From Fusarium oxysporum f. sp. lycopersici 4287 (lineage: Eukaryota > Ascomycota > Sordariomycetes > Hypocreales > Nectriaceae): a DNA stretch of 64,000 nt. The translations under genes were made by a program, and so were the position numbers. The stretch spans positions 2,906,366-2,970,365 of the forward strand of contig NC_030994.1 of NCBI RefSeq assembly GCF_000149955.1, read 5' to 3'. Shown here piece by piece: positions 30,961 through 42,706 of the stretch; position 1 is the stretch's first letter; each line of letters opens with the position of its first letter. The notes under the pieces were generated by a model that was given only the letters and a program-made list of their open reading frames with translations, was not told the DNA's origin and did no database searches.

Positions 30961-32408
30961 ATGCCGTCCCTCGATGCTGAGATGTGGGCGTGGTACGCCT
31001 TGACGGTGATTGTGGTGTTTGCGCGAATGTGAGGATATAGTCAGGCGTGTTGAGAATTGTTACTGACTTCCTACAGGGCGTCCCGTCGTATGTTGCTCGG
31101 GTCATTCAAGCGTATGTTGGCAGATGATTACCTCATGACGGTGACAATGGTTTGTATCTCTCTACCGTCTATCGAATTGATACTGACATCAGTAGATCAC
31201 GTATACTGCCCTCTTGGCAATCGTCAGCGTCCTCACACGAACACCCACCAACCTCATCAATCCCGACGATCACATCGTACTCACCCCTGAAGACATCAAG
31301 CTCCGAGAATATGGATCGAAACTGGTACTCGTCACGGAACACATGCAGATGATTACCCTCTGGGGCGTCAAGGGCTGTCTACTGTTCATGTACAGCCGAC
31401 TGACGTGAGTAGTCGCTCATCGCCAACACAGCCACTATTGACTAACGACTTTCAGAATGAGTTTGAAGCAAAACTTCTTGGTCAAGCTGGTGGCAGGATA
31501 TGTCGTCGTTGGATTCGTTGTCATGCAGATCTTGTGGTTTGCTGCTTGGTGTCGGCCTTTTAATCACTACTGGCAGGTTCCTCCTGATGACTGTAAGGAA
31601 ACCGTTGATAAGATAAGAGACTTGGACTAATGAATCGCAGTGAACTGTTCAGCTGAGACCAACCATATGATCACCAACGCCGTCATTAATATCTCTTCGG
31701 ACATCATGATCATCATCCTTCCTATGCCTGTCTTTTTGCAATCTCAGCTGCCGCTCAAGAGAAAGATTATTCTCTGTGGTGTCTTTGCGCTTGGTATCTT
31801 TACTGTAAGTTCTCATCCACTAACTTCGTCTTGCCATTCTGATGTCAAACTGACTTGGCCTTCAGATACTGGCAGCAACCATGAGTAAGATCTACAGTCT
31901 CGGCGACCCCTACGGCACAGAATGGTCCTATTGGTACATCCGCGAAGTCTCAACCGCCGTCATCGCCGCCAACCTCCCTCTCACATGGACCCTCCTGCAA
32001 CGTGTCTTCCGCCTCGGTTCATTCCACGCCAAGTACGGAAAATCCTCCAACCAGCGCACCGGCGAAGGAACGTCCCGATTCCGATCAGCATACGGAAACC
32101 TCAGCAGTATGGATAGACGACCCAAGAAGACCACTTTTGTGGAACCTGGAATGAGTTTCTCAGAGAGTCAGGAAGAGATTAATGGGAAGGATATCCCGTT
32201 GAAGATTTATCAGAAGAACGAGGTTACTGTTAACATCACTACTGAAGAGACGTCGCTCGATAAACGATCGCCATCACCACCTGGTCAGGCTGGATTAGAG
32301 AGGATCAATTTCGGGGAGGTAAATGCGCATGGCGGTAGTGAGAATGGTGATAAATCCGCGAATGAGATGGAGCTTGGTGTTGTTACCAAGGTCTATCATG
32401 GAGTATAA
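30961..32408 (+). CDS. Fungal rhodopsin-domain integral membrane protein
   Basis: Six exons (30961-31028, 31077-31149, 31196-31404, 31456-31592, 31641-31804 and 31866-32408) join in phase to 397 aa. Seven hydrophobic segments can be counted, including WAWYALTVIVVFARM, TYTALLAIVSVL, WGVKGCLLFMYSRL, LVAGYVVVGFVVMQILWF, INISSDIMIIILPMPVF, IILCGVFALGIFTILAATM and VSTAVIAANLPLTWTLL. The landmarks LWGVKGCLLFMYSRLT, NCSAETNHMITNAVINISSD, LPMPVF and VIAANLP are the pattern of the fungal SAT4/rhodopsin-like domain family. A long Ser- and Glu-rich cytoplasmic tail follows. Members are plasma-membrane proteins of unknown ligand. There is no CFEM domain, so it is not a canonical Pth11. Intact. Confidence 0.85.
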
Positions 32409-32570
32409 TGGGTCAATGGGCTGACGAACTAGACATATAAACTTTCCCAAGTACAACTATTACAACCACTAATTGAAATATGAACTTCTTTCTCGCGAAT
32501 ACTACCAAAGTTCTTGTTGTCCTGCTGAAGCTGATTGGATGACTTCTTCATCCAATTGAATCTCTTCTAG

Positions 32571-35500
32571 GTGCTCGAAAATACACAACTGTTCCACGTG
32601 ACCTCAGCTCTCAGCCTCATGTCAAAGTCCAAGAACGCTTACTCCGCATCTCATCATCCATCCCTTGCTTGGGTGATCATGGATGCCCAAGGAAGCTCTT
32701 CGACAAGGGAACAATGTTCTCCAGAGTTAATCCCTTCGACCGGGCTCAGTGTTATATACGAGCCAGATACGGATGCTCCTATAGTAGAGTAAGTAGCGAA
32801 TGAGGCTATTTCAAGATCGCGCTGCTGAATATCCGTCAAGCATTATTATGGTTCATGGTCTGAAAGGCCACCCATATAAAACATGGCGACGCAAGCAAAA
32901 TCCGAATAACATGGATAAGCCATCAACGCACCCCGAAAAAGAGGCACCGAAGCCGAGGACTTCGAAACGACTCGAACTTAGACAAAGCTTCAAGGCGTTC
33001 TTGAAAGGCTCGTCAAGCAGCAGCCGACAGGACAGCAGTCTCACAGAATCAACAAGCAACACTGTCCCAGCTCTAGAGAATGGTGATCTTACTGTTTTCT
33101 GGCCTGCTGATTTACTCCCGCAAAACTGCAAGAAGGCTCGAATTCTGACATTTGGTTATGATACGAAGATAACCAAGTTTACCTCTGGGCCGACTAACAC
33201 AAACAGTATTTTCTCCCATGGCAAGGATTTTCTGTTCTCGCTGGGGCGCGAATACGTGCCAGACCGTCCTATGATATTTGTTGCTCACAGTCTCGGTGGA
33301 ATCCTGGTGAAGGAGGTGACTATTTACTCCATCTTCATAAATATACCCGCTGACCGCTTTAGATGCTCGCACTATCGTCAACTTCGGACACTCCAACACA
33401 CAAAGGTGTTATCGAATCAACTGCAGCTGTCATATTCCTTGGCACGCCCCATCGAGGGAGTCCTGAACTGTCAGCCATTGGTGAGTGGGCAAGGTCAATG
33501 CTTAGTAGTCTGAAGTTCCAAACAACATCCACAATCTTAGACACTCTGGGCCTCAAGACTACAGACCTGGAACGCGCTCATGAAGCGTTCTGCAGACTTT
33601 GGCATCAGTATGATTTTCAGGTCAAGACCTTTCAAGAAAGCTTTGGTCTTACTGGAATCGACCTGGGTGTCTTGGGAAACAAGGTCGTACCTCATGAGTC
33701 TTCCTTGATTGGGGACCCGAGGGAACATGCAGAGACTCTGCAGGCCAATCATAAGCAGATGAGTCGCTTCAGTAGTGCTCAGGACCCGAACTACATCAAG
33801 GTTGCTGGGGAGATTAAGGATTTCTATACCGCCATCGATAATGCTCACTCTAGGATCCCGTTAACTCCGGAGCTAACTCAGATTCTTGAAATGAAAGCTG
33901 GTCAGAAAAAGAGGTCTCTTTCTGATGAGGGTTCCCTGGATGGCCTAGACCAGAAAGTGCTCGACGACCTTCTCGCAGCACTACGCTTCGATGGAATGAA
34001 TACTCGCCGGGAGTGTATCTTGACACCTGCCGTGAATACCGGACAATGGCTATTCCAAGACCAGACATTCCGTCTTTGGACGACTACAACTGATCCAAGC
34101 CAGCATCTACTCTTGATCAAAGGAAAGCCAGGAGCAGGCAAGTCAACCTTGATGAAAGAGCTTGCACGACGTATGCAACGTAGTGAGAGAAGAGGCGATA
34201 TCTGTGCCAGTTTCTTCATTGATGCTGGTGGCGAGCTCCTGCAACGGTGCCCGGCTGGGATATTCCGATCATTGCTCTACCAGCTTTTGTTGCAGAGCGG
34301 AATATGCAGCCCGGCCACACAGGCGACCTTTGCGAGGCGGATCTTGATCTGTAGCATCAAGGATGCTATAATTAACACCGCTCTGCCTTCGGTAGAGTGG
34401 AGCCAGAGTCTTTTAGCAAACTTGCTTACAGAAACGCTTGTATTTCTGGCGTCGTTGGGTAAACCGGTATTTATCTTCGTAGATGCACTTGACGAATTAA
34501 GTGCTGAGATGCAGCGACAGCAGGTTGACTTCTGGAGTCTCCAGCAACTATGCTTTCAGGGGCTAAGGGGGTTAAGAATCTGCTTATCCTGCAGACATTT
34601 CCCAAACATTGCCGTTGCTGGCTGTCTAGAATTGGCCTTGGATGCTTACAACCAGGGAGATATCCTGAATTACATCACACAGCGACTCAATGCGCGAATC
34701 TCCGCACATGAAGAACCCTGGAGGAGAGAACTGACGAACAGGATCTGCGCTCTATCATCAGGTGTTTTCCTCTGGGTCGCCTTGGTGGTGGACGAAACTC
34801 TCGCCAGTTATGATAAGGGCACCAGTTTACTTGAGCTTGTCCGGCGCGTCCACGAAATGCCAGCAGAGCTCGAGAAGCTGTATGAGAAGATGTTGACAAT
34901 AACCGCATTCGGGAATCCTCTAATGGTGGGAAAGATGTTCCAGTGGGTACTTGCAGCAAACAGACCGTTGCGGCTTGATGAGTGGCATCATATACTCGCT
35001 TTTATCCAGCCGCCGAAGCCAGCCTCGCTTGCGAACTGGCGAAAATCAGAGTCTTATACCGAGAATGATCATCAGCTTGAAAGGAAGATTAAAAGTCTAT
35101 CGAGAGGTCTATTGGAAGTCAGCAGCAAGCAGCACGATATCCTGGCGGAGAAGAACGCAGAAGTGTCATCGATCAATGCTGGTGCTGGATCTCTGGACCA
35201 TGAAGAGGGCTCAGCACGCGTCGTGCGTGTGATCCACCAGTCTGTTTACGACTTCTTCATATACAAAGGAGGATTCAGGAACTTGGGCTTGGAGAGCGTC
35301 AACCCTCTTGCAGATTGCCATTGCACCATCGCAAACACTTGTATCGACTACCTGTTCATCCCTGAGCTGGATGAGTACGTTGTTGCTCGACAACACGTAG
35401 ACATGGCAAGTTTAGTCAGTGCCTCATTATGCTCTGAGACCTCTTTTAGAACTGAAGAAGCTCCAAAGGTTGAAGCTCAGCGACAGGGACGAGGGTCTAG

Positions 35501-36082
35501 GCATACCTTTGAGGGCTTGGAGGCATTGCGCCCCTGGCAGTCTCTTGAGGTCGTTGAGAACTGGCTGGCTGGAGGGGCTTTATCTTCCTACACAGGCTCC
35601 ATCACAGGTTCTGCAAAACATTCTGTCTCGAGTGAGTCTCTTGCCACTGCTACATCGCGGGTTCTGGACGACTACCCAGCTCTACTCGTATATACGATCA
35701 CAGAAATCATGCAACACATCGAGTTTGCAAAGCTGGACCTTAATCCCACCCAGAAAACACAGAATCTCATGGCGAGATTGGGAGACGATGCTATCTGGAA
35801 ACGTCTCCGAGCACTACAGCAGGAGGAGCGCACGCGAAAGAGAACCGCCGAATGGATTGAAGCGGTTACGCATAATCGGTTACCCTCGTATCCAAAGTTA
35901 GTAGCACTATCATGAGCTTATTGAGAGAAGCTGACAGGCAACTAACTATTCACAGTAGGATATCCACGCGACTCCCACCCTCGGCAAATGGACCAAGAAG
36001 CCCTAGAAGTATCACGAGTTTTAGCTCGGCGAGTAGTTTTAGCCATCAGAGTTATAAGTCCCATGTAGACAAGAAAGACTAA
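32571..36082 (+). CDS. NLR with SesB-like alpha/beta hydrolase and NACHT domain
   Basis: Exons 32571-32788, 32841-33315, 33363-35896 and 35956-36082 join in phase to 1117 aa. After the lead-in GLSVIYEPDTDAPIV the N-terminal domain reads DIIMVHGLKGHPYKTW, FGYDTKITKF and VAHSLGGILVKE (nucleophile Ser223), then IFLGTPHRGSPE. This is the SesB-like serine hydrolase effector domain of fungal NLRs. The NACHT core has Walker A KGKPGAGKSTL (Lys491) and Walker B VFIFVDALDEL near residue 603. The C-terminal helical region contains ARVVRVIHQSVYDFFIY, with no WD40, ankyrin or TPR array, and ends in a Ser-rich tail. Inferred role: non-self recognition with a lipase-like output. The Mets at 32619 or 32679 could be the real start. 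If the last intron is not spliced, the protein ends at 35915. Confidence 0.85.
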
Positions 36083-36449
36083 CTGAACAGGCCGAGTTGG
36101 ATGACTTGAATGATGGATGATCTTGACAGACATTGGCTCTTGGACCAAAATTTAGAGTCTCCAATTCTAGCAGCGAATGGCTTGACGCTAAGGTTGGTCA
36201 CTTCCCGGGCCGGATCTCGTCCTCGGATGTCGTATGTGGATCATCCACGCCCGGATCTCGTCCCTCGGGGAGTTCACGCCCAATTTTCTGGGGTAAACCA
36301 CAATTTCAGTGGCTCCAACAAGGATCTACCATCAAAATCGCACCAATTCGTCAAACAATCCCAACCATCACGACATCTCTACCACTCGCCATATAAGTCT
36401 ACCGCTCCAGCCTTCATCATGACAACTTAATCACAAGCATATCTCCATC
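36083..36449. other. Intergenic, 5' region of the MFS gene
   Basis: Contains two near-copies of a GGCCGGATCTCGTCC/GCCCGGATCTCGTCC word at about 36210 and 36250. No gene seen. Confidence 0.4.
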
Positions 36450-38189
36450 ATGGGCGTCTTTACAAAGTTCCGCTTCTTCAATCGACGACTTGCGCTGTCA
36501 TGCGTGCTCATCGCCGTGTCGACGTTTAATTATGGGTTCGACAACCAGGCGTTCGCCACGACGCAGGCGATGGATGCGTTTGATAAGCAGTTTGGCGTTT
36601 GGAATGAGAAGACGGGGACGTATATTCTTGAGCCGTCGTGGCTTTCGCTGTTTAACAGTTTGAACTATATCGGTTTTGCTGCTGGTGAGTACAGCGCAAG
36701 GTTTGGCTGTGCTTTGCTGATGATGTGCAGGTGTTCTTATTGGAACTTGGATCTCTTCACGATGGGGTCGACGATGGTGCATGTTCGTAATGAGCGTGTA
36801 TGCCCTTGGTACAGCGACTATCGCTGTCACGTCTTTCCATCGTGAGCAGATCATGGCAGCTCGAATTCTCAATTACGTCTACGTCGGCATGGAGCTTGGT
36901 GTTGTTCCAACCTTTCAGTCCGAAATCGGTACGCATACCACAACATACAGCCACTTCCATCGCTAACAATAACAGTTCCCGCTCAAGCTCGTGGCTTCAT
37001 GGTCGGCTCCTACCAACTTAGCCTCGCGGTCGGCGGCCTCGTCATCAATAGCATCTGCTTCGGAACAAGCTCTCTCCCCGACAACCGCGCCTGGCGAATC
37101 CCTCTCGGCATGTTCTACATCGTGCCTAGTATTGTCGTGGCAGGCATCTGGTTCGTTCCTGAGTCGCCGCGATGGCTGCTTCGAAAGAATAGAGTCGAAG
37201 AGGCGCGAAAGAGTCTCCAACAAATCCGCGAAGGAGCTTTTACAGATGAAGAGATCGACGCTGAGTTCACGGAACTCAAGGTCTCTTTGGAGCAGGAGAC
37301 TGAGCAGGGACGATTCGTTGAGCTTCTGAGGGGTATTAACCTGAAGCGAACTCTCATTGTTATGGCCGTCAACTTTTATCAGCAGGCTGGTGGTCAAGCT
37401 TTCGTGTCGCAGTATGGTACTATCTACGTCAAGTCTCTTGGGACCATCAACCCATTTGGCTTCAGTTTAATCACATCCGCCATCAGCATCATTTCAATTA
37501 CCTGCATCCTTCTTTGGACTGACATCGTTGGTAGACGGTATGTTATTTGCCTACCTTGGAGTGCCAACTGAAGCTGACCAATATCTAGTGTCCTCATGAT
37601 GGCATCGTCTATCACCATGTTTGTTGCCATGATGACGATGGGGGGTCTTGGTATTGTATCTCCTGTGGATGATTCGAGGAAGAAGGGCGTGATCAGCATG
37701 ATGGCTGTGTTTGCCTCCGGTTTCGGAATGGGGTGGGCACCGCTCGTCTACGTCGTCACCACTGAGCTCTCGGCTCTCCGGCTCCGTGATCTCACATCGC
37801 GAGTTGGTTTCACCACCAATGTCATCATGAAGTAAGCCCACCACCCACTTCCTCTCTATCCAGTGCTAACAGATTCTTCTAGCTTCACTGTCAACTTCAG
37901 CATCCCATATCTTATCTACGACAAGTACGCTGGCTTGAACAGCAAAGTTGGCTTCATCTTTGGAGGCATCATGGCTACTGCCCTCGTGTTTGTTTACTTC
38001 TGTGTTCCTGAGTGCAAGGGTAAAACGCTGGAACAAGTCGATTTCCTGTTCAACCAAGGTGTTCCGATCCGACAGTTTGGAAAGGTTGATGCGGCGGAGA
38101 TGATGCGCGCTACACAGGAGGAAGATGGATTGGGCAAGGTGCATTCTGATGGCAAGGATAATACCGTGACAGCGGAACGGCGAGTCTAA
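36450..38189 (+). CDS. MFS sugar transporter (hexose/alpha-glucoside porter type)
   Basis: Five exons (36450-36684, 36731-36928, 36976-37537, 37589-37831 and 37883-38189) join to 514 aa. Sugar-porter signatures in order: TFNYGFDNQAF in TM1, the loop motif SSRWGRRWC, VPAQARGFMVGSYQL (PxxxRG type), VPESPRWLLRKNR after TM6, QQAGGQAFVSQYG in TM7, DIVGRR, and PECKGKTLEQVDFLF after TM12. A 12-TM plasma-membrane proton symporter is expected; the substrate cannot be read from sequence. It is followed tail-to-tail by the double-zinc-cluster regulator (81 bp between stop codons), with a sulfatase beyond, which suggests uptake of a sugar or sulfated sugar derivative. Intact. Confidence 0.9.
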
Positions 38190-38270
38190 GTCATCAGTAA
38201 ACATGTATCGAAGCTGGGGGGCGATGTTCGGAGATCTTGGTATCATGTATTGAACTTTTCAACTAGCTAC

Positions 38271-40631
38271 TTAATATTGAGGTGCATTGGCATCAGTATA
38301 AGCATTCATCTGGAGGTCAAAGGGATCCAATGGGAAACCAAGTTCTTGGTCTCCGAACACCATGTTAGTCGAATTGATCGAGTCATAATTGATGAGTGGA
38401 TATCCCATTGATGAGAATGAGCCCAGAGATCCGTCCCCAGTTGACCCAGTCAGACCCTGTTCATCACCCTGAATTGGGAAAGACCAAATGTCTTGCCCAC
38501 TAGGGTTCTCTAGTACCGTGGACTCAAGGGACGTCTCCGGTATCTCTTCGTCAGTATTGGACTCTGGTGGTCGGATAGCGGGATCTTCCTCCTCTTCATC
38601 GTCCGGAGCAAAAGCATGTTTAGAACGACGATGCAGCTTCTCCTGTAGGCGGAGAGTCCCCGGCGAAGCGCTACTGGTGTATTTGTCAGTTGGTAGACTT
38701 GATTAATGGTCGTTGAAACATACGGTGAGCCAGGCGATATGTGTCTCGTGCCCAATCGTGGTATAAGATTCTCGATATCAGTAATCTACACTCATGTCAG
38801 CTTCTCGACGCTTAAAGAACGAGGCGAATACTTACGCATGATCCAACCCACCCAACCTCAGCTCGACTTCGCGACACGATAAGCAGTATATCAATAAACT
38901 TCTGCTTGATCACCGACAGTGATGACTCCCCGTGTAATGGCAGTAGAGCAGCGAGATGATCTACCATCTTGACAAACTGATACGTCACTACCGCAAAGGT
39001 TGGTGTCCCGACACGACTACTCGTCTCCATCTCTCTGACCTTGGACCACATGTCTATATATCTCAACGCAGTCTGCAGACACTGTTGCTGGCAGTAGTCG
39101 ATAAATTCTCTTGGTGTTTGGTTCACTGCTTCTGGTGATACGGCCTCTCGAATACCAGGAATGAGAAACCGGTGAAGATCGCAGCGAGAACTGAATAGAA
39201 TGGTATGGAGGGTTGTATATGTGCGTGCTTCCTCTGAATGACACATTATCATAAGCCTGTTTTCGTTGAGTTGCAGTTCATCTGGCAGTGACTCTTCGAA
39301 GGATGTCAGTTCTAGATCAAGAGAGCGTAGCTGTCCTCGGCTAAGATAGGGGCTGGTCCCACTCAATATAACCTGTCTGGTATATCTTGTCCCCGTCAGC
39401 AAAACCCTTCATGCATGATATGGTGTCTTACCTCAGGACTCTATCTCGAATGTCATACAGCCGCATCAAGTACGCCAAGACGTTCAAATCTGTATCATTC
39501 TCGCTCTTACTCCGTAGAAACGGCGCTTTTGACTTTGAACCAAGTTGGAAGTTATGATGACTGCTCGGTAACCGGATATGCATCCTTTGCGTCGGACAAA
39601 CAGTGAGGTCCTCAATACCACCAGAGAAGACTTTATCAACAACATATATGGACCACATCAATCGCCGAAGGCACTCTTGTCTGACTGGATCAATGGCCGG
39701 ACGTTCATAGTTGAGCCTCTTGGTGAAAGCGACCCTCGATGCGATCGAAAGAAGAACCCAGACATCCCCAGTGAAACGCATGGAAAAGAGGAATTTGATC
39801 ACAAGCATTAGAGCCTGAAGCTTTGGTACTGACATGTCACCCATGTGATTGACCAACTCATGCTGAACTTGTTTTATCCAGTTATGCGCTGGTGAGCTCT
39901 CCGAGTGATATGTTGGTGCGAGCCGGAGTGCTGAAGCGCAGATGGCTTTTAATAAGGTCTTTTCGAGCTTGCCCTGACTCCATTCTGCGATCGTTGTAGC
40001 TCGATGAAGAAAGACACAGTCGGCGATGTCAGATTTGTCAAAGTATGTATCCAGATATTGACGTATGGTATCTCGACTCTCAAGTTCAAAGACCCTTCCT
40101 GAATGTTAGCGAGAGGAAGAGATCTGCGGAAACGGAACATACCGCTGCGCATCGCCAGCTACACCAGCAGAGATGTCCATTGGTGATGCCTGACTGGGTA
40201 CTGATCCATAGTGTGACTGGGAAGTACTCGCCGGCGAAGTCTGTACTTCCATGCCAATATCGACACTAGAACTCCCCGGTTCACCACCGAATACACAATC
40301 CTGCCCTTGTGACTGACATCGGTTACAAGGACATGTCCCCGAACACTTGGATTTAGCACTCCGACAAGCCGCACAAGCCCTCAGGATTCTCCGCCTCTTG
40401 ATACCCGCCTGCGTCAAGTCATCCCCATGACCATCCGACATTTCAATAGTATCGCTCGCGACATAACTACACGTCAATTCCAACCGCTCACAGCGTATAC
40501 ATCCTGTGATTCGTCGATCGCATTTAACCTGATGACCTAGATTAGTGGAGAACCCCGCAAACTGTAACAAGAGCACGAACCTTTCTCCTGCGACATTGTT
40601 TACACGCGAGTTGCGGGGCTGATCTTTCCAT
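38271..40631 (-). CDS. Transcription factor with two tandem Zn2Cys6 clusters
   Basis: Six exons (40631-40581, 40528-40143, 40094-39432, 39376-38836, 38785-38724 and 38673-38271) join in phase to 701 aa. The first binuclear zinc cluster uses C10, C13, C20, C27, C30 and C37 (CKQCRRRKVKC...). A second complete one uses C69, C72, C79, C85, C88 and C95 (CAACRSAKSKC...CNRC), after a basic KRRR. Two such clusters 31 residues apart are uncommon. The middle is a fungal-specific transcription factor domain (LEKTLLKAICASALRLAP, RRLMWSIYVVDKVFSGG). The C-terminal 130 residues are acidic and Gly/Ser-rich, a likely activation region. Acceptor choice for exon 3 (40094) rests on frame. It is divergent from the sulfatase with 226 bp between starts, so it may control that gene and the MFS transporter. 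Confidence 0.88.
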
Positions 40632-40857
40632 TGTACGAGATCCGAACGAGTTCCTTGGTTTGAGTCAGGAGTGGGGTTGTTTAGGTCTTTACATAGCTGG
40701 GTTTCAAGCACGTCAGGCCGAGGTTGAATGACGAGGGGGCGAGATCCGGAGAACGAGATCCGAAGCTAAGTTACGCGAGGGTGCTAGCTCATGGCTAGAT
40801 AACTACGACTACAAACTCAGCACCGAAGGTTGAATCTCTTGATCATAGCAATTCACA

Positions 40858-42420
40858 ATGTCACAATCTCATCGTCTTCCTCCGAAACCACTGCCTTTGA
40901 AGGTTGATTCCAAAAATGGAGGAGACAGGCCGAATTACATCATATTTATGCCTGATCAGTTGAGATATGACTCTCTCGGCTGTACAACTGGCCCCGATTC
41001 TGAGATCAAGACGCCGAATATCGATGCATTCGCTGCAAGGGGGAGTCTTTTCACCAATTGTTTCACGCAGGCTTCTGTGTGTTCGCAATCGAGATGTAGC
41101 ATGTTCACTGGAACGTACCCTCATGTCAGCGGTCATCGAAGTCTCGAGAACCTTATCAAGCCATGGGAACCAAATATCTTTCGGAGTCTGAAGGAGTCGG
41201 GATATCATGTTGCGTGCCTTGCGCCACGAGGCGACACTTTTGCACCGACTGTCACGGAGCTGAGTCTTAGTGAATACGGGTTCCTTGAAACACCAGAGTT
41301 TACGCCAAAGTTTGCTGGTGGTGGACGAGAGGTGGATGAGAGTATTTGGGGACGATTGTTTTATCGTGGATTGAGAGATGCGGATAAAGCTTTGGACTAT
41401 GATGAAGCTGTGGTGAGATCTGCTTTGACGTGGTTGGATTGTCCTCCTACGGATAAGCCATGGGTACTTTTCATGCCTCTCATCTTTCCTCACTGCCCTT
41501 TCCAGGTTGAAGAGCCGTACTTTTCTATGTATGATCGTTCCAAAGTCTCCAGTGTTGAAGCGACGGTCGACAAGAAGACGGGATATGAACCGCGGTATAT
41601 GAAGTCAATTCGGGAGAAGTATGGTACACATCGCGCCACGGATGAGATTTGGAGGGAGATCAAGGCGACATACTATGGTATGATCACACGCCTGGATGAT
41701 CAGTTCGGTCGAGTGCTCACAAAGGTCGATGAGCTTGGTATTTGGAAGGACACTGTTACCATGTTCTTCACTGACCATGGAGAATATCTTGGTGATCATG
41801 GGCTCATTGAGAAGTGGCCTTCAGGTCTCTCAGAGACACTGGTTCACGAACCTCTTATCATTGGCGGCGCGGGACTGCCAGAGGGAAGGAGGATCCATGC
41901 CATGACGGAAATGGTGGACTTGGTACCGACGATGCTGGAGACATCTGGAATCGGAGAGTCATTCGCTCACAACGGACTCTCATGGATTCCCCTTCTCTGC
42001 GGCGATGCCAAAACACACAAACAGTACTCTTTCTCTGAAGGTGGTTTTCTGACATCGGAAGAGCCCATTCTCGAACAAGCACCATACCCTTACGATCTCA
42101 AAGCCGGACTTCAACACGAGGACACGACTTTAGTTGGAAAAGCTGTTTCATTGCGAGACGAAAACTGGACTTATGTGTACCGACTTTATGAACCAGCTGA
42201 GCTGTATCATCGACACAACGATCCTCATGAGCTTCATAACCTAGCCCAAGATCCGGAGCATAAGGAGTTAGCGGATAAATATGAGAAGGCTACGTTGAAG
42301 TGGTTGTTGGAGGGAGCTGATGTTATGCCTTGGACGAAGGATCCGAGATTCCCGGAGGTTAAGCTGAAGAGTCCGAGAGAGCAGATGGAGGAGAGGCTGA
42401 AGCAGGTCAAGAGTGATTAA
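40858..42420 (+). CDS. Type I sulfatase / arylsulfatase-like hydrolase
   Basis: A 520-aa single-exon protein of the alkaline-phosphatase-like sulfatase family, which hydrolyses sulfate esters. The metal site starts IIFMPDQLRYDSLGC (the Asp of PDQLR). The formylglycine motif reads C75-S-Q-S-R-C-S-M-F-T-G, so the usual Pro after C-x is replaced by Gln, as in a subgroup of fungal and bacterial sulfatases. FFTDHGEYLGDHGLIEKWPSG supplies the second Asp-His pair and the Lys. DLVPTMLE and ENWTYVYR are further family blocks. There is no signal peptide, so it is probably cytosolic, like choline sulfatases; it lacks enough choline-sulfatase-specific features for me to call it that. Adjacent to a regulator and an MFS transporter. 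Confidence 0.88.
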   Translation: MSQSHRLPPKPLPLKVDSKNGGDRPNYIIFMPDQLRYDSLGCTTGPDSEIKTPNIDAFAARGSLFTNCFTQASVCSQSRCSMFTGTYPHVSGHRSLENLIKPWEPNIFRSLKESGYHVACLAPRGDTFAPTVTELSLSEYGFLETPEFTPKFAGGGREVDESIWGRLFYRGLRDADKALDYDEAVVRSALTWLDCPPTDKPWVLFMPLIFPHCPFQVEEPYFSMYDRSKVSSVEATVDKKTGYEPRYMKSIREKYGTHRATDEIWREIKATYYGMITRLDDQFGRVLTKVDELGIWKDTVTMFFTDHGEYLGDHGLIEKWPSGLSETLVHEPLIIGGAGLPEGRRIHAMTEMVDLVPTMLETSGIGESFAHNGLSWIPLLCGDAKTHKQYSFSEGGFLTSEEPILEQAPYPYDLKAGLQHEDTTLVGKAVSLRDENWTYVYRLYEPAELYHRHNDPHELHNLAQDPEHKELADKYEKATLKWLLEGADVMPWTKDPRFPEVKLKSPREQMEERLKQVKSD

Positions 42421-42706
42421 GCCAACTCAAGCTAGACAGATCAGGTGTTACATACATTATAAAGGGGGATTCGGGAGAAGATAGACGTTTGCAGAAACAT
42501 TAAACTCGATCGACAGTGAATTGATTCAAAAAGGCCCATGATGAGCGACGTAAATAGACAATAAAGTACCAATAAAATAGTAACGAGCTTACACATCAAT
42601 GATAAGAATACAAAAGACCAAATACAAAAGAAAGATCAATGATTGACTGCTACACGTGTGTGCAAAGAAATCCCCTGCGCCCAACCCGTTAAACCTCAAA
42701 TAGCGC
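42421..42706. other. Intergenic, convergent 3' ends
   Basis: Short spacer without recognisable features between the sulfatase and the large hypothetical gene. Confidence 0.45.
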
